A stretch of DNA of 64,000 nucleotides from Paenibacillus sacheonensis (GCF_009909195.1 NZ_JAAAMU010000022.1:46655-110654); one strand, 5' to 3'; positions 53,500 through 63,140 are shown, counted from the first letter of the stretch. The notes: generated by a model not told the origin, from the letters alone. Numbers and translations: made by a program.

Positions 53500-54345
53500 C
53501 TAATCGTTCTTCGTTTTCTTGCGCTTCCCCGCTATCCATTGGGTACATATCCCCAAAGAGACGAATCCAACGACCAACAAGAGGATCCAGCCAATCAGAG
53601 GGATACTCGAAAACGCGGTCAACATGCTCGCGCCGATAAGCACTTTTACCCAATCGGGCATTCGTTCCGAGCCCTTGATCATATCGCCGATCCGATAACT
53701 AATGACGGTCATTCCCATAGCCAATGCGACGAGCAGCGCCAGCAGTATCAGCACCAGAATCGGAATGCCTATCACGGTAACAAGCAGCAATGCGCTTAAC
53801 GCCGCAATAACCAAGCCGCTTAGAAAACCGGCATATAAGAGCCTGCCGAGGGACTCATGCTGATACCGTTCCGTAAAAGCGATGATTTTCTTCTTGCCGA
53901 GGACCCTGATCAGGACCGGTACAAGAACCATTAGCAGGTTCCCGGCCAGCTGCAGCACCCATAGGCTCAGCACCAGCCCGCCGCCGATCAGAAAACTGTT
54001 TTGCGTCGCGTTATCCAGCGAAATGTCATAGATATCGTCCCCCAAAGCAGCGCCCGGATCTTGGTCGACCTTCCCTCCGATCACGACGATCACGCCGGTA
54101 ACCCTAGCCGTACTGCCCAGATGGAGGTTGCCGTTGATGACGACGACAATGCCCTGCACCTGTCCGAGGATATCGGCATCGCCGCCGACGACGTACACGT
54201 CGTCAACGCTCTGGCCTGCAGGTACAGTGGTGTTCTGATGTTCAAAAAGACTCTTCGCCGATGCCATGCCGGGTATGAGCAGCATGAACAGCATGAATAA
54301 GCAACCGGCATAGGATAGTTTTTTCAATGCGATCCTCCCTTTCAA
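53500..54345 (-). CDS. Secreted-domain polytopic membrane protein, likely ECF-sigma effector
   Basis: The 281-residue protein has a signal-like N terminus (AGCLFMLFMLLIPGMASAKS). About 100 residues of right-handed, valine/glycine-rich strands follow (DDVYVVGGDADILGQVQGIV, VVINGNLHLGSTARVTGVIV), like a polymer-forming bactofilin-type beta-helix, then four to five membrane helices. It overlaps the anti-sigma gene by four bases. I do not know the exact family. Proteins of this kind are usual third genes in ECF envelope-stress operons. Confidence 0.75.
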   Translation of the reverse strand: MKGRIALKKLSYAGCLFMLFMLLIPGMASAKSLFEHQNTTVPAGQSVDDVYVVGGDADILGQVQGIVVVINGNLHLGSTARVTGVIVVIGGKVDQDPGAALGDDIYDISLDNATQNSFLIGGGLVLSLWVLQLAGNLLMVLVPVLIRVLGKKKIIAFTERYQHESLGRLLYAGFLSGLVIAALSALLLVTVIGIPILVLILLALLVALAMGMTVISYRIGDMIKGSERMPDWVKVLIGASMLTAFSSIPLIGWILLLVVGFVSLGICTQWIAGKRKKTKND

Positions 54346-54827
54346 CTCGCCGAGGTTCGAAGCAGACGTTTGAGTGAAACGAAAGAGGCCACAAGGATGA
54401 ATAAGGAGAGGACGATCGTCCCCCCGGTTAAGGCGGGTACGCTGAGAATGAAATGCGAACTTGCATAGATCAGCGTAACCACCAATTTAGACCATCCATG
54501 TATAAGTTTACCGATGATCGCTCCCGTTAACAGATAAAACAGGCCAAGCGTCAACAAACCTAATAGAAGAGCCACAATCCGCCCATTGCACGCGAATTGT
54601 CGTTTTTCTTCCGCTCCAATGGATTGCATGACCCTTGCTTCGAGATCGAAGGGTGCTTCGATCAGGCTGAAAGTCTGCACGAGGTCATCATTGTTGCCAG
54701 CCAAGTCTTCCAGCAGCGCCTGACAGGACGCGCACGTCTCCAGATGAGCTTCGATTTCCCTTCTCTCATCTGGAGTCAGCTCGTCATCGAGGTAGGCCGA
54801 CAACTGTTCCTCTGGATGTTTGGTCAT
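54342..54827 (-). CDS. Anti-sigma factor with ZAS (zf-HC2) domain
   Basis: The 161-residue protein has EQLSAYLDDELTPDERREIE and HLETCASCQALLEDL, the H-x-x-x-C-x-x-C zinc motif of ZAS anti-sigma factors. A transmembrane helix follows (IVALLLGLLTLGLFYLLTGA), then a second hydrophobic part. It would hold the preceding ECF sigma factor at the membrane and release it on an envelope or redox signal. It begins seven bases after the sigma gene stop. Confidence 0.92.
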   Translation of the reverse strand: MTKHPEEQLSAYLDDELTPDERREIEAHLETCASCQALLEDLAGNNDDLVQTFSLIEAPFDLEARVMQSIGAEEKRQFACNGRIVALLLGLLTLGLFYLLTGAIIGKLIHGWSKLVVTLIYASSHFILSVPALTGGTIVLSLFILVASFVSLKRLLRTSAS

Positions 54828-54833
54828 TCCCAG

Positions 54834-55379
54834 TCAGTCCTCCCTTCTTAATTCTTTCCGTAAGTTAATCCTGGCTGCAAACAGCCTTGACTTCACCGTT
54901 CCAAGAGGAACATCGATCATTTCCGCGATTTCTTCATAATTATAGCCTTGGATTTCATGTAACAATAGAACTTCCCGATGACCCACCGAGAGTCTGCTAA
55001 GCCCTTCTTCCATGGATAACTTCTCCAACGGGTCGGCTGCATGTTGATCCGCTATCCGCCCGTTCTGTTCTTCACTCATTTCTTGAATGGGCGCATTCAT
55101 GCGTTTCTTTAATCGGTCTTTGCAGAGATTGCCCGCAATTCGAAGGAGCCAAGAAGAAAACGCATACTCGTTATCCAAACTTGATAAGGAGTAATAAGCT
55201 TTAATAAATGCCTCTTGCGAGACGTCTTCCGCATCCATTCGATCGCCTAACATCCCTACCGCATATCGATAAACATGGCCTTTAAAACGTTGGACTAAGT
55301 CCGCAAAAGCTTCCCGATCGCCACGTTTGGCTCGATGAATGATATGCTTCAGTTCCTCATCCACCACTCGCTCACTCAA
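54834..55379 (-). CDS. ECF-type RNA polymerase sigma factor (SigW-like)
   Basis: The 181-residue protein has region 2 (AFADLVQRFKGHVYRYAVGM, DAEDVSQEAFIKAYYSLSSL) and region 4 (LSVGHREVLLLHEIQGYNYE, EIAEMIDVPLGTVKSRLFAA), the usual two-domain ECF layout close to SigW. The listed TTG directly abuts TAGGAG; GTG codons four or five residues on have better spacing and may be the real start. With the anti-sigma and membrane protein genes it forms a three-gene stress operon. Confidence 0.93.
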   Translation of the reverse strand: MSERVVDEELKHIIHRAKRGDREAFADLVQRFKGHVYRYAVGMLGDRMDAEDVSQEAFIKAYYSLSSLDNEYAFSSWLLRIAGNLCKDRLKKRMNAPIQEMSEEQNGRIADQHAADPLEKLSMEEGLSRLSVGHREVLLLHEIQGYNYEEIAEMIDVPLGTVKSRLFAARINLRKELRRED

Positions 55380-55411
55380 CTCCTACCGGAACGGAACCAG
55401 GAGAATTCACG

Positions 55412-55836
55412 TCAATTCGCTACTAGCATTGCTCCATTGTCTTGAAGCTTCCTCAGAACTTCAAGCAAAATGACGTTCAAAGTTATCCATACGCCGCCGA
55501 AAACGTAACCGGCTGTCACATCGCTTGGAAACTGCACGCCGGAATAAATACGGCTAATGCCGACCAGCAGGCAAACGAGGATATGGCTGTCGTGTCTAAG
55601 CAATAAAAAGGCCGTGAATCCGCATACCGTGATCGAAGTAAGCGTTTCTTCGCTCGGAAACGTATTGATGAGCTGGATACCGGCTGCCACCGGCCCAGGA
55701 CGGTGAAAAAGCATTCGCAACTCATCATCAAGCACTTCCCCGCCGAGTACGCAAAATCCTGTATCATCCCGAGCATTAGCGAGACGAACAGCGCAGTCCG
55801 TAGCCATATTGTTCGAGCCATGTTGTCCAATCCCAC
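55412..55836 (-). pseudogene. Frameshifted PAP2-like phosphatase gene with altered catalytic residues
   Basis: A GTG start at 55836, seven bases after AGGAGGGG, opens MARTIWLRTALFVSLMLGMI, a membrane helix. At a run of four G on the coding strand (55738-55741) the frame shifts by one and continues as DDELRMLFHRPGPVAAG, NTFPSEETLTSITVCGF and VGISRIYSGVQFPSDVTAGY, a PAP2 core ending at 55412. One extra G would join them. In addition the PAP2 signature K...RP/PSGH/SR-x5-H-x3-D reads E...RP/PSEE/SR-x5-Q-x3-D, so catalytic Lys and both His are missing. Confidence 0.7.
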
Positions 55837-55874
55837 AAGGATACCCCTCCTCTTCCTGTAGTTGTAGTTTCAAC

Positions 55875-58800
55875 CTAAAATAATCCATTCATCCGGTTTA
55901 CCGCATCCGCGTTCCGTACAGCCTTGCCTTGCATCCATTCGTAAATAATCGGAATCACGACAAAGCTGTTGAGCGTGGACGTGATCATGCCGCCGATGAC
56001 CACAATGCCGAGCACCTGCGAAATGACGGTATCGGAGCTGTGCGATAACGCCAGCGGGATTAAAGTCAGAACGGTTGTCCCTGCTGTCATGAATATCGGA
56101 CGAACCCTGGAGAGACTGCCTTGCATGACGGCATCCCGAAGTCCCATGCCTTCTTTGCGATTTCGTTCGATTTTATCGATCAGGACAATTCCGTTCGTTA
56201 CCACAATCCCCGTTAGCATCAACACGCCGATGAATGCGGCGAGGTTCCATTGGCCGTGAATGGCGTACAAGGCGAGTACGACGCCGGACAAAGCAAGCGG
56301 AATGCTGATCAATACGGCAAACGGTGCTTTCCAGCCTTTAAATACAAAACTTGTGATGAGCAGCACAAGCAGTAAGGAAATAAGGACCGCGATCGAAATT
56401 TCGATAATCATTTGCGTCACTTGTTGGGTAATGCCGCCAAGCGAATACGTGACTCCGTTCGGGAGCTTCATCTCTTTTAAGGACTGAGAGACTTCTTTCG
56501 ACACTTTGCTCATGTCGCTTGAAGTAATCTGAACTTGCACGACGGAGAATGGCTGACCGTCCCGTTCTTGAATAGAAGACACGGCGTCGCTCTTATGAAT
56601 CGATGCGAATTGGTCCAGACGATAAGTCTCGCCGGCACTTCCGGTTACCGTTTCGGCAGCCATCGAGTCCAATACTTGCTCTGGCGTATACACGAGAACC
56701 GAATTATCGTTCGTAACGCCTGACTTGACGGAATCGATATACACATCGACCGGGATCGTACCCGTGGACGTTGAGATGTCAAAGTCTTTCACTTTGGACG
56801 TGTAACGCGCCAACAGTTTATTGATATCATCAGGATTAATGCCAGCCTGCAGCACCTTTGCTTTATCGATCGTGATCGCATATTTCGGTACGCCGTTCGT
56901 CAGATCCGTTTTCCCTGTCACGCTCAGACCTGGAATGGGAACCAGCTTCGTGCGGACTTGCTGAGCCGTGTTTTCCAGCGTGGTTTGATCGGCGCCGGTC
57001 AACATGATATTGATGGTGGAATCATCGCCGGCGATGTTCTGATTCGTTACCGTAATCGCCGAATTATGGGCCACTTGATTCAAATCGGCTTGCAATGCCG
57101 GAATGATCGTATTGACATCCTTCTTGTTCTTTAACTGGATGGACAGATTCGCCACGTTCGGCTGTTGAATGAACCCTCCTCCTTGGTCGAAGACGTCGTC
57201 TGCCGTTGGCGTGAAGGTTGATCCAAACGTCGCTGAGTAGGAAGCGATCTTCGCATTATTATGCAAGACGCCCTCCACGTTCTTGACTTCTTTGTCCACT
57301 TCGGACAACGGCGTTCCTTTCGGGAGCTCTACTTTGACGGCGACCTGACCGCTTGCCGTGCTTGGCAGAAGGCTGAACGGAAGCTGCGTTGCGAATGCCC
57401 CCGCGGCTATAAACAGCAGCAGCGAGATGCTGATCACGGTTTTCTTGTGCTTCAATGCGGATAGAAGAAGCGGCTTCATGAGCGGTTCGAGCGTGACCGC
57501 TTCCGCCTTCGAATCTCTCCATCCCATATAAGCGAATGCAGGTATCACTAACATGGCAACGAGGAAGGATACGCCTAATGCAATAACGACCGACCAGGCA
57601 AAGCCGGAGTAAGACGCACCGATGATTCCGCCGACTAACGCAATCGGTACATATACGGCTACCGTCGTTGCCGTAGAAGCGAAGATGGCCGGCAGCATCT
57701 CGACCACCGAAGAAGACAAAACGCCTAACACCGGTTTACCTTTGTTCTCCTGAACGCGTCTATACATGTTATCCAAAATCACGATCGCATCGTCGACGAT
57801 ACGTCCCATGGCGACGATAAGTCCGGATACGGTCAAGATGTTCAGCGTAACGCCCATGGATTTCAAGATCGCTGTCGTAGCAAGCAGCGAAATCGGCAGC
57901 GTAATGGCAATCAATAGCGTAGAGCGTACATTTCTGAAGAAGAACAGCACGCAGAGCACGGAGAATAGGCAGCCCAATAAGCCTTCACGAACTAGGCCCA
58001 TTAATGAACCGTTCAGATCCTGCGCGCGGTCCGTTTGAAGCGACATCGCGACATCGCCGCTTTGAACGGCCGATATGCCGGAAACGCGCTCTTTTACGTG
58101 TTTGGCGACATCCGTGATCGTTGCCGTCGGCGTCTTGATCACATTGATCATCACGCTTGCTTTGCCGTTCGTTCTGGAGACGGTTTTCACATCGGTTAAC
58201 GATTGGGAAACCGAAGCAACGGCCGACAAGGGGATGCTGCTGCCGTCTTTGTTCTTAATGGAAAGATGGTTCAGTTGCTGCTCCGTGAGATCCCATCCTT
58301 CTACCCGGATCGGGAACGAAGCTTTCACGTTGGCAATGCTCCCTTGCAGGCTCGGTACGTCTGCCGTTATGGATTTATTGAAATCGTCCAGCGTCAAGTT
58401 GTGCGCAGCGAGATCTTTCATGCGCAGGACGACAACATAACCTCGGTTTGCCCCGCCGACGGTTTGGACATCCGAGACGCCGGGTACGGATTTCAATTGC
58501 TTGACGATGTCGGTTTGCAAGGTGGATTGCAGCGTCAGATCGTCTACCTTGTTGTTATTTGCCGTTAGGCTATAACTCAATACCGGAAACGTGCTCGACG
58601 TGAGTCGGGTTACCGCAGGTTTGTTGACTCCATCGGGCAATGCGGCATCGTTCAAGGCCTGTTTAAGCGCGCTCTCCGCTTTGTTCATATCGTAATCCAT
58701 GGGGTAGTAGATATTCATCAAGACCCCGCCGTCGTAGGAGGTTGTTTCCAGGTTGGTTATTCCGTTCGTTTGACGGATGGCGTCCTCGAGAGGCGCCGTA

Positions 58801-58991
58801 ATATCCTTCTTTATTTGATCCGCTTGGTAGGATGAAGCACGCAGCGACACCATTAAGGTAGTGTTATTGATGCCAGGCAGGTAGTCTCTCTGCATTTGTA
58901 AGGCCGAGACCGCCCCCCATCCCAATATAAGCACGACGCATACTAAAATGATGGTCGATCTTTGCATGACTGATTCGATAATTCGTTTCAT
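55875..58991 (-). CDS. RND family transporter (SwrC/AcrB-like, stand-alone)
   Basis: The 1038-residue protein has the RND layout: one N-terminal helix (STIILVCVVLILGWGAVSAL), a large extracytoplasmic loop, five helices including MGRIVDDAIVILDNMYRRV with the Asp-Asp proton relay pair, a second loop and a second helix set ending near GVVLALYAIHGQWNLAAFIG. Length equals AcrB and B. subtilis SwrC. No membrane-fusion or outer-membrane partner is adjacent, as expected in a Gram-positive. It may export lipopeptides or drugs. Start ATG follows GAGAGGAG. Confidence 0.93.
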   Translation of the reverse strand: MKRIIESVMQRSTIILVCVVLILGWGAVSALQMQRDYLPGINNTTLMVSLRASSYQADQIKKDITAPLEDAIRQTNGITNLETTSYDGGVLMNIYYPMDYDMNKAESALKQALNDAALPDGVNKPAVTRLTSSTFPVLSYSLTANNNKVDDLTLQSTLQTDIVKQLKSVPGVSDVQTVGGANRGYVVVLRMKDLAAHNLTLDDFNKSITADVPSLQGSIANVKASFPIRVEGWDLTEQQLNHLSIKNKDGSSIPLSAVASVSQSLTDVKTVSRTNGKASVMINVIKTPTATITDVAKHVKERVSGISAVQSGDVAMSLQTDRAQDLNGSLMGLVREGLLGCLFSVLCVLFFFRNVRSTLLIAITLPISLLATTAILKSMGVTLNILTVSGLIVAMGRIVDDAIVILDNMYRRVQENKGKPVLGVLSSSVVEMLPAIFASTATTVAVYVPIALVGGIIGASYSGFAWSVVIALGVSFLVAMLVIPAFAYMGWRDSKAEAVTLEPLMKPLLLSALKHKKTVISISLLLFIAAGAFATQLPFSLLPSTASGQVAVKVELPKGTPLSEVDKEVKNVEGVLHNNAKIASYSATFGSTFTPTADDVFDQGGGFIQQPNVANLSIQLKNKKDVNTIIPALQADLNQVAHNSAITVTNQNIAGDDSTINIMLTGADQTTLENTAQQVRTKLVPIPGLSVTGKTDLTNGVPKYAITIDKAKVLQAGINPDDINKLLARYTSKVKDFDISTSTGTIPVDVYIDSVKSGVTNDNSVLVYTPEQVLDSMAAETVTGSAGETYRLDQFASIHKSDAVSSIQERDGQPFSVVQVQITSSDMSKVSKEVSQSLKEMKLPNGVTYSLGGITQQVTQMIIEISIAVLISLLLVLLITSFVFKGWKAPFAVLISIPLALSGVVLALYAIHGQWNLAAFIGVLMLTGIVVTNGIVLIDKIERNRKEGMGLRDAVMQGSLSRVRPIFMTAGTTVLTLIPLALSHSSDTVISQVLGIVVIGGMITSTLNSFVVIPIIYEWMQGKAVRNADAVNRMNGLF

Positions 58992-59154
58992 GATTGAAGT
59001 CTCCTCTCCTGTCTATATAGGGAAAGACTTCGTTCTGGGCAGGATTGTTCATCGACGCTTCAAAATAAATTTTGGGAATACTGCCTTGAGTGCCTACCAT
59101 CTCCGGTACGATGGGTTAGTCACGGGTCATAGACCTTTTGAGCAGCGTGCAACA

Positions 59155-59183
59155 AAATAAAAAAAGGAGCGAATACTCGCCCC
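59155..59183 (-). terminator. Orphan intrinsic terminator upstream of the RND gene
   Basis: On the minus strand GGGGCGA pairs with TCGCTCC around GTAT, followed by a run of seven T and more. No minus-strand gene precedes it, so it may attenuate an RND leader or end an unrecognised small RNA. The rest of 58992-59356 holds no supported gene. Confidence 0.6.
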
Positions 59184-59293
59184 TTCCGTTCCCGCATGCG
59201 CTTCGGTCGCCGAACGAATTCTTCATCATCGACCATAATCCGACTGATGATTGCGCTGCTTCATCCGGATAGATTTCAAGGCCGTATACGAAC

Positions 59294-59322
59294 GTATAAC
59301 GAGCTCCGCACAGGACATAATG
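59294..59322 (+). promoter_or_regulatory. Candidate sigma-G (forespore) promoter of the ger operon
   Basis: GTATA at 59294-59298 and CATAATG at 59316-59322 are separated by 17 bases. The Bacillus sigma-G consensus is G-H-A-T-R, 18 bases, C-A-T-W-H-T-A. The -35 is a full match and the -10 matches six of seven. It ends 34 bases before the gerA-type start codon. Ger operons are known sigma-G targets. Confidence 0.5.
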
Positions 59323-59356
59323 ATACAAAAAGTTACAGGAAAAGGCTGGATTTTAC

Positions 59357-60805
59357 ATGTTCGATATCCCTAAAATATGGGAGGAGTTTAGGGAATCCTC
59401 TGATTTCGTTTATCTGCGCCAATCCAATCATGTCGATCATTATTTGATCTGTTTTCTCAAATCCATAACGGATATAAACGTTCTTAATGAACAAATTCTT
59501 GACTTTATCAGCAAAAACGCAGGCCTTCTCTTCGACGAGTTATTCGAAGAGCTGCCTATCGCAGAAAAAGAGCTCTCCTCCGACTGGGATGAGATACGAA
59601 ACAAATTGCTTCTCGGATACGTAGCCATTCAACAGGCCCCGACTGCCGAAACCATCCTGTTAAATGCGTCCTCATCGAAAGGACGTACGGTATCCAAACC
59701 CGAAATCGAATTCAATGTCGAGGGTTCTAAAGAAGCCCTTGTCGAATCTTTGGATATCAATCTGAATTTGATTCGCAAGCGGCTGCCTGTCGCTTCGTTG
59801 CGAATAAAAGAACTCCATGTCGGGGATGTCTCCAAGTCGCGAGTGGCGATTTGTTACATCGAAGACATCACGAATGAACAATACATACAAACCTGTCTGC
59901 AGCGGATCGGGGACATACAGTTCGATACGGTTACGGATATCACCGTCATCCAACAAATTATGGAAGACAATTCGAATTCGATCTTTCCGCAGATGCTTGG
60001 GACGGAACGAACGGATCGGATCGTATGGGGTTTGACTTTGGGGCAGGTTTGTATTGTAGTTGACGGGTCACCGAATGCGATTTTGGGCCCCGTCACATTC
60101 CAGCATTTCTTCGCCTCGTACGAGGATTATTATCTGCCCTGGCTAATAGGATCCATTATTCGCATGATCCGCTTTACTTCCGTGATGTTCTCCATTTTAG
60201 CCTCGTCCGTATATGTCGCCGTTTTGACGTATCATGGCCATGGAATATCAAATGCATTTTTACCGACGATTATTGCTTCCCGAATCAATGTTCCTTTTCC
60301 TCCTGTGGTTGAGGTTCTCATCATGGAATTGGCCATTGAGCTTCTGAGAGAAGCCGGAGCGAGATTGCCGTCCAAAATTGGGCAAACAATCGGAATTGTT
60401 GGAGGCATCGTACTCGGAACCGCAGCCGTTCAAGCTTCGCTGACAAGCAACTTCTTGTTGATCATCGTCGCTTTGTCCGCCATGGCTTCTTTTACGACGC
60501 CTGTATTTCGAATGAGCAATACGATACGGATCCTTCGATTTCCGTTTATACTCTTTGCTCAACTATGGGGTTTGCTCGGAATTTTCATGTGCAGCATCAT
60601 CGTCGTCACTCATCTGCTGCGTCTTACTTCGCTAGGGATGCCTTATCTTGTTCCGTTTTACCCGCTGCGATTGAAGAGTTTAACGGATACGATCATCCGC
60701 CCACCCTATTCCAAATTTCATCAGCGGCCAGGGTTCTATCGGACTAAGAATCCGGCCAGGTTTGATAAACGAAAGTCAAACTTGAAAAATGACATTGACG
60801 AGTAA
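59357..60805 (+). CDS. GerA family spore germination receptor subunit A
   Basis: The 482-residue protein has an N-terminal soluble domain of about 240 residues (VEGSKEALVESLDINLNLIR, ICYIEDITN typical of GerA N-domains). A membrane domain with four to five helices follows, with the signatures ASRINVPFPPVVEVLIMELA and PSKIGQTIGIVGGIVLGTAA, then a short basic tail. These are the marks of GerAA/GerKA/GerBA-type subunits, which bind germinants in the spore inner membrane. It heads a gerA-gerB-gerC operon. Confidence 0.95.
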   Translation: MFDIPKIWEEFRESSDFVYLRQSNHVDHYLICFLKSITDINVLNEQILDFISKNAGLLFDELFEELPIAEKELSSDWDEIRNKLLLGYVAIQQAPTAETILLNASSSKGRTVSKPEIEFNVEGSKEALVESLDINLNLIRKRLPVASLRIKELHVGDVSKSRVAICYIEDITNEQYIQTCLQRIGDIQFDTVTDITVIQQIMEDNSNSIFPQMLGTERTDRIVWGLTLGQVCIVVDGSPNAILGPVTFQHFFASYEDYYLPWLIGSIIRMIRFTSVMFSILASSVYVAVLTYHGHGISNAFLPTIIASRINVPFPPVVEVLIMELAIELLREAGARLPSKIGQTIGIVGGIVLGTAAVQASLTSNFLLIIVALSAMASFTTPVFRMSNTIRILRFPFILFAQLWGLLGIFMCSIIVVTHLLRLTSLGMPYLVPFYPLRLKSLTDTIIRPPYSKFHQRPGFYRTKNPARFDKRKSNLKNDIDE

Positions 60806-60835
60806 TGACGGGTATTGGCTCAGGAGGGAAGGATA

Positions 60836-61924
60836 GTGACTTCGCACATACATGAACGCAAAACCGTCTCTCCTTATCTCACTTTCGTTATCGTTCACGC
60901 CATGCTATTCGGAATCGACTTTTTGTTCCTTGTCATTAAGCCGATCCAAATGGCTGGCCAAGATGCCTGGACTGGCGTCTTGCTTTGCTCAGTCGGCATC
61001 CATATTGTCATTGTTATGATGTACAGCATCCTTAACCGCCATCGGACGGATCTGATGCATATTCATATCCGCCTGTTCGGTCAAGGGATCGGCATGATGC
61101 TCAATATGATTTTTACAGTCTATTTTCTATTCGTAAGCGTCTATCAAGTGCGGTTATTCATTGAAGTGATCCAAGTTTGGGTGTTTCCGGAATTGAAAAC
61201 CTGGTCACTGGCACTGGTCCTGCTGCTCATCGCTTACTATATTATTTCTGGCGGTTTTCGCGTTATCGTTGGCATTTGCATGTTTAGCCTTATTAACACG
61301 CTCTTTTTTGTAACGATATTTTTCATGATTCCTTATTTTCATTTCAACAACTTATTGCCCGCCATGAGTCACTCGCCCCATGATATTTTCGGAGCAACGA
61401 AGGATTTGACCACTTCCTATATGGGAATAGAAACGCTCCTCTTTTGCTACCCGTTTATCAAAACACCGGAAAAGTCACAAAAGTGGGCGCATTGGGGAGT
61501 TTTATCCATGACTCTCATTTATGTTGTGGAAGTAATCTTCACGATAATAACGTTCAAAACGGAACAGTTGTCGGATGAATTATGGCCGGGATTGACGAAA
61601 TATAAATTCATCCAGTTCCCTTTCGTTGAACGATTTGAATTTATCGGATCGTCAGCCACCATACTGCGACTGTTCCCCGTCATTTGTTTATCTATATGGG
61701 TCTCCAACCGTATCATGAAGTTTACGTTTGCTATTAGGCAACGAAAGGTTCTCCCGTTTATGTTAGGTTTAGTTTTTATCGCAACCTGTTTAATTCCGAA
61801 TCGCGTAGGAGTTGACCTCGTTCACTCCTGGATCAGGCAGTCAGGGATTAGCGTGATCTTTGGATATATCCCTGCTCTCTTCCTATTCGATATCAGCAGA
61901 ACAAAGGTGAAGAAAACGAAGTGA
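60836..61924 (+). CDS. Spore germination receptor subunit B (GerB-type permease-like)
   Basis: The 362-residue protein has about ten membrane helices of the amino-acid-permease-like GerB family (FVIVHAMLFGIDFLFLVIKP, WTGVLLCSVGIHIVIVMMYS, GGFRVIVGICMFSLINTLFF). GTG 60836 lies eight bases after AGGAGG and is the likely start; a TTG at 60815 is less likely. GerB subunits work with A and C in the germinant receptor. The operon order A-B-C is conserved. Confidence 0.93.
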   Translation: MTSHIHERKTVSPYLTFVIVHAMLFGIDFLFLVIKPIQMAGQDAWTGVLLCSVGIHIVIVMMYSILNRHRTDLMHIHIRLFGQGIGMMLNMIFTVYFLFVSVYQVRLFIEVIQVWVFPELKTWSLALVLLLIAYYIISGGFRVIVGICMFSLINTLFFVTIFFMIPYFHFNNLLPAMSHSPHDIFGATKDLTTSYMGIETLLFCYPFIKTPEKSQKWAHWGVLSMTLIYVVEVIFTIITFKTEQLSDELWPGLTKYKFIQFPFVERFEFIGSSATILRLFPVICLSIWVSNRIMKFTFAIRQRKVLPFMLGLVFIATCLIPNRVGVDLVHSWIRQSGISVIFGYIPALFLFDISRTKVKKTK

Positions 61925-62985
61925 AACGGACCTTTTGCACGGTGTTGATGATCGGCCTGTTATTGTCGGCTTGCGCCAAACAACAAATTTTGGACAAGAT
62001 CAACCTGTTTATTGTCGCCTCATTCGACGAAATATCGAGAGATCAACTGGAAATCACATTAGTGGTTCCTCGGTTTCAAGCGGGCAAGCCCGAGGCCGTG
62101 TCCGATGAATTGTATTCGAAAATAGGCAACACGAGCACCGGAATTCGCGAATCCTTGCGTGCGCAAATGGACAAGCCATTGCAGCCCGGAAAGCTTTCCG
62201 TTGTCTTATTTGGCAGCGACAAAGCCTCGAGCGGGATAGAAAAGGAGTTGGACGTCCTGTTGCGCAATGCCTTTTTCTCGCGCGGGATGTACTTGGCCGT
62301 GGTGGACGGAAGGGCCAAAAACGTATTGGAAGCAAACTTTAATAAAAAGCAAGAAAAGGGAATTTTTCTTTACCATGTCCTTGATGCAAACACGAAAAAC
62401 GGCACCCTGCCTAGCCAGAATCTGCATGAATTCGAATATGCGCTTGTAGGTAAAGGCCTAGACCCTTATCTGCCTCTTATTCGAAACGATCATGGTCGCG
62501 TCGTTGTTTCCGGCACCGCGTTATTCAAAAATGACAAGTTCGTCGCAACCCTGGACTCCAGCCAATCGAGGCTTATGAAACTGCTGTTGGAGAACGTGAA
62601 TGAAGGTATCTTTGAAGTTAAACTTGACAGCGGAGCATTCTTGGCGATCGAGAATGTCGGTTCCACTGTGAAATATCATATGAAAAATGAAGCCATCCTG
62701 ATTAGCCTAAACATGAACTGCAAAATAAGAGAAGCAGAGAGATATTCGACTTCAGACGAGCATCTCCGTTCCCTAAAAAAACAATTCAAGGAGCAGCTCC
62801 ATCAAGAAGAGACGGAACTCATAAAAACGTTTCAAAAGAAGGCGATCGACCCTCTAGGTTTAGGCGACTTCGCAAGAAGCCGAAATCGACACTGGAAGGA
62901 AGAAGACTGGATGCGCCAATATCCGACGATGAAAGTGGATGTAGACGTTCACGTCAATATCATGGAAAGCGGGATCAAACTGTAA
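61921..62985 (+). CDS. Ger(x)C family spore germination lipoprotein
   Basis: The 354-residue protein starts with GTG overlapping the gerB stop by four bases. It has a lipoprotein signal MKRTFCTVLMIGLLLSACAK with lipobox cysteine, then domains typical of GerC: FIVASFDEISRDQLEITLVV, LSVVLFGSDKASSGIEKELD, and a C-terminal domain with VNEGIFEVKLDSGAF and VKYHMKNEAILIS. Typical GerC proteins have a C-W-D after the lipid cysteine; here it is C-A-K-Q, a divergent start. It completes the receptor. Confidence 0.92.
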   Translation: MKRTFCTVLMIGLLLSACAKQQILDKINLFIVASFDEISRDQLEITLVVPRFQAGKPEAVSDELYSKIGNTSTGIRESLRAQMDKPLQPGKLSVVLFGSDKASSGIEKELDVLLRNAFFSRGMYLAVVDGRAKNVLEANFNKKQEKGIFLYHVLDANTKNGTLPSQNLHEFEYALVGKGLDPYLPLIRNDHGRVVVSGTALFKNDKFVATLDSSQSRLMKLLLENVNEGIFEVKLDSGAFLAIENVGSTVKYHMKNEAILISLNMNCKIREAERYSTSDEHLRSLKKQFKEQLHQEETELIKTFQKKAIDPLGLGDFARSRNRHWKEEDWMRQYPTMKVDVDVHVNIMESGIKL

Positions 62986-63140
62986 ATTGAGCGCAGCCTG
63001 TTGCTCGATCTCCTAAGATACCATCTCCCAGATCCATTAGCTCTATCTATCGTTTTCATAGAAACAATTGGATTGATCTATGTAACTCATGAACTTACAA
63101 TGATTGGGCAAGACATCATTCATTGTGGGGGGTTAACTTT

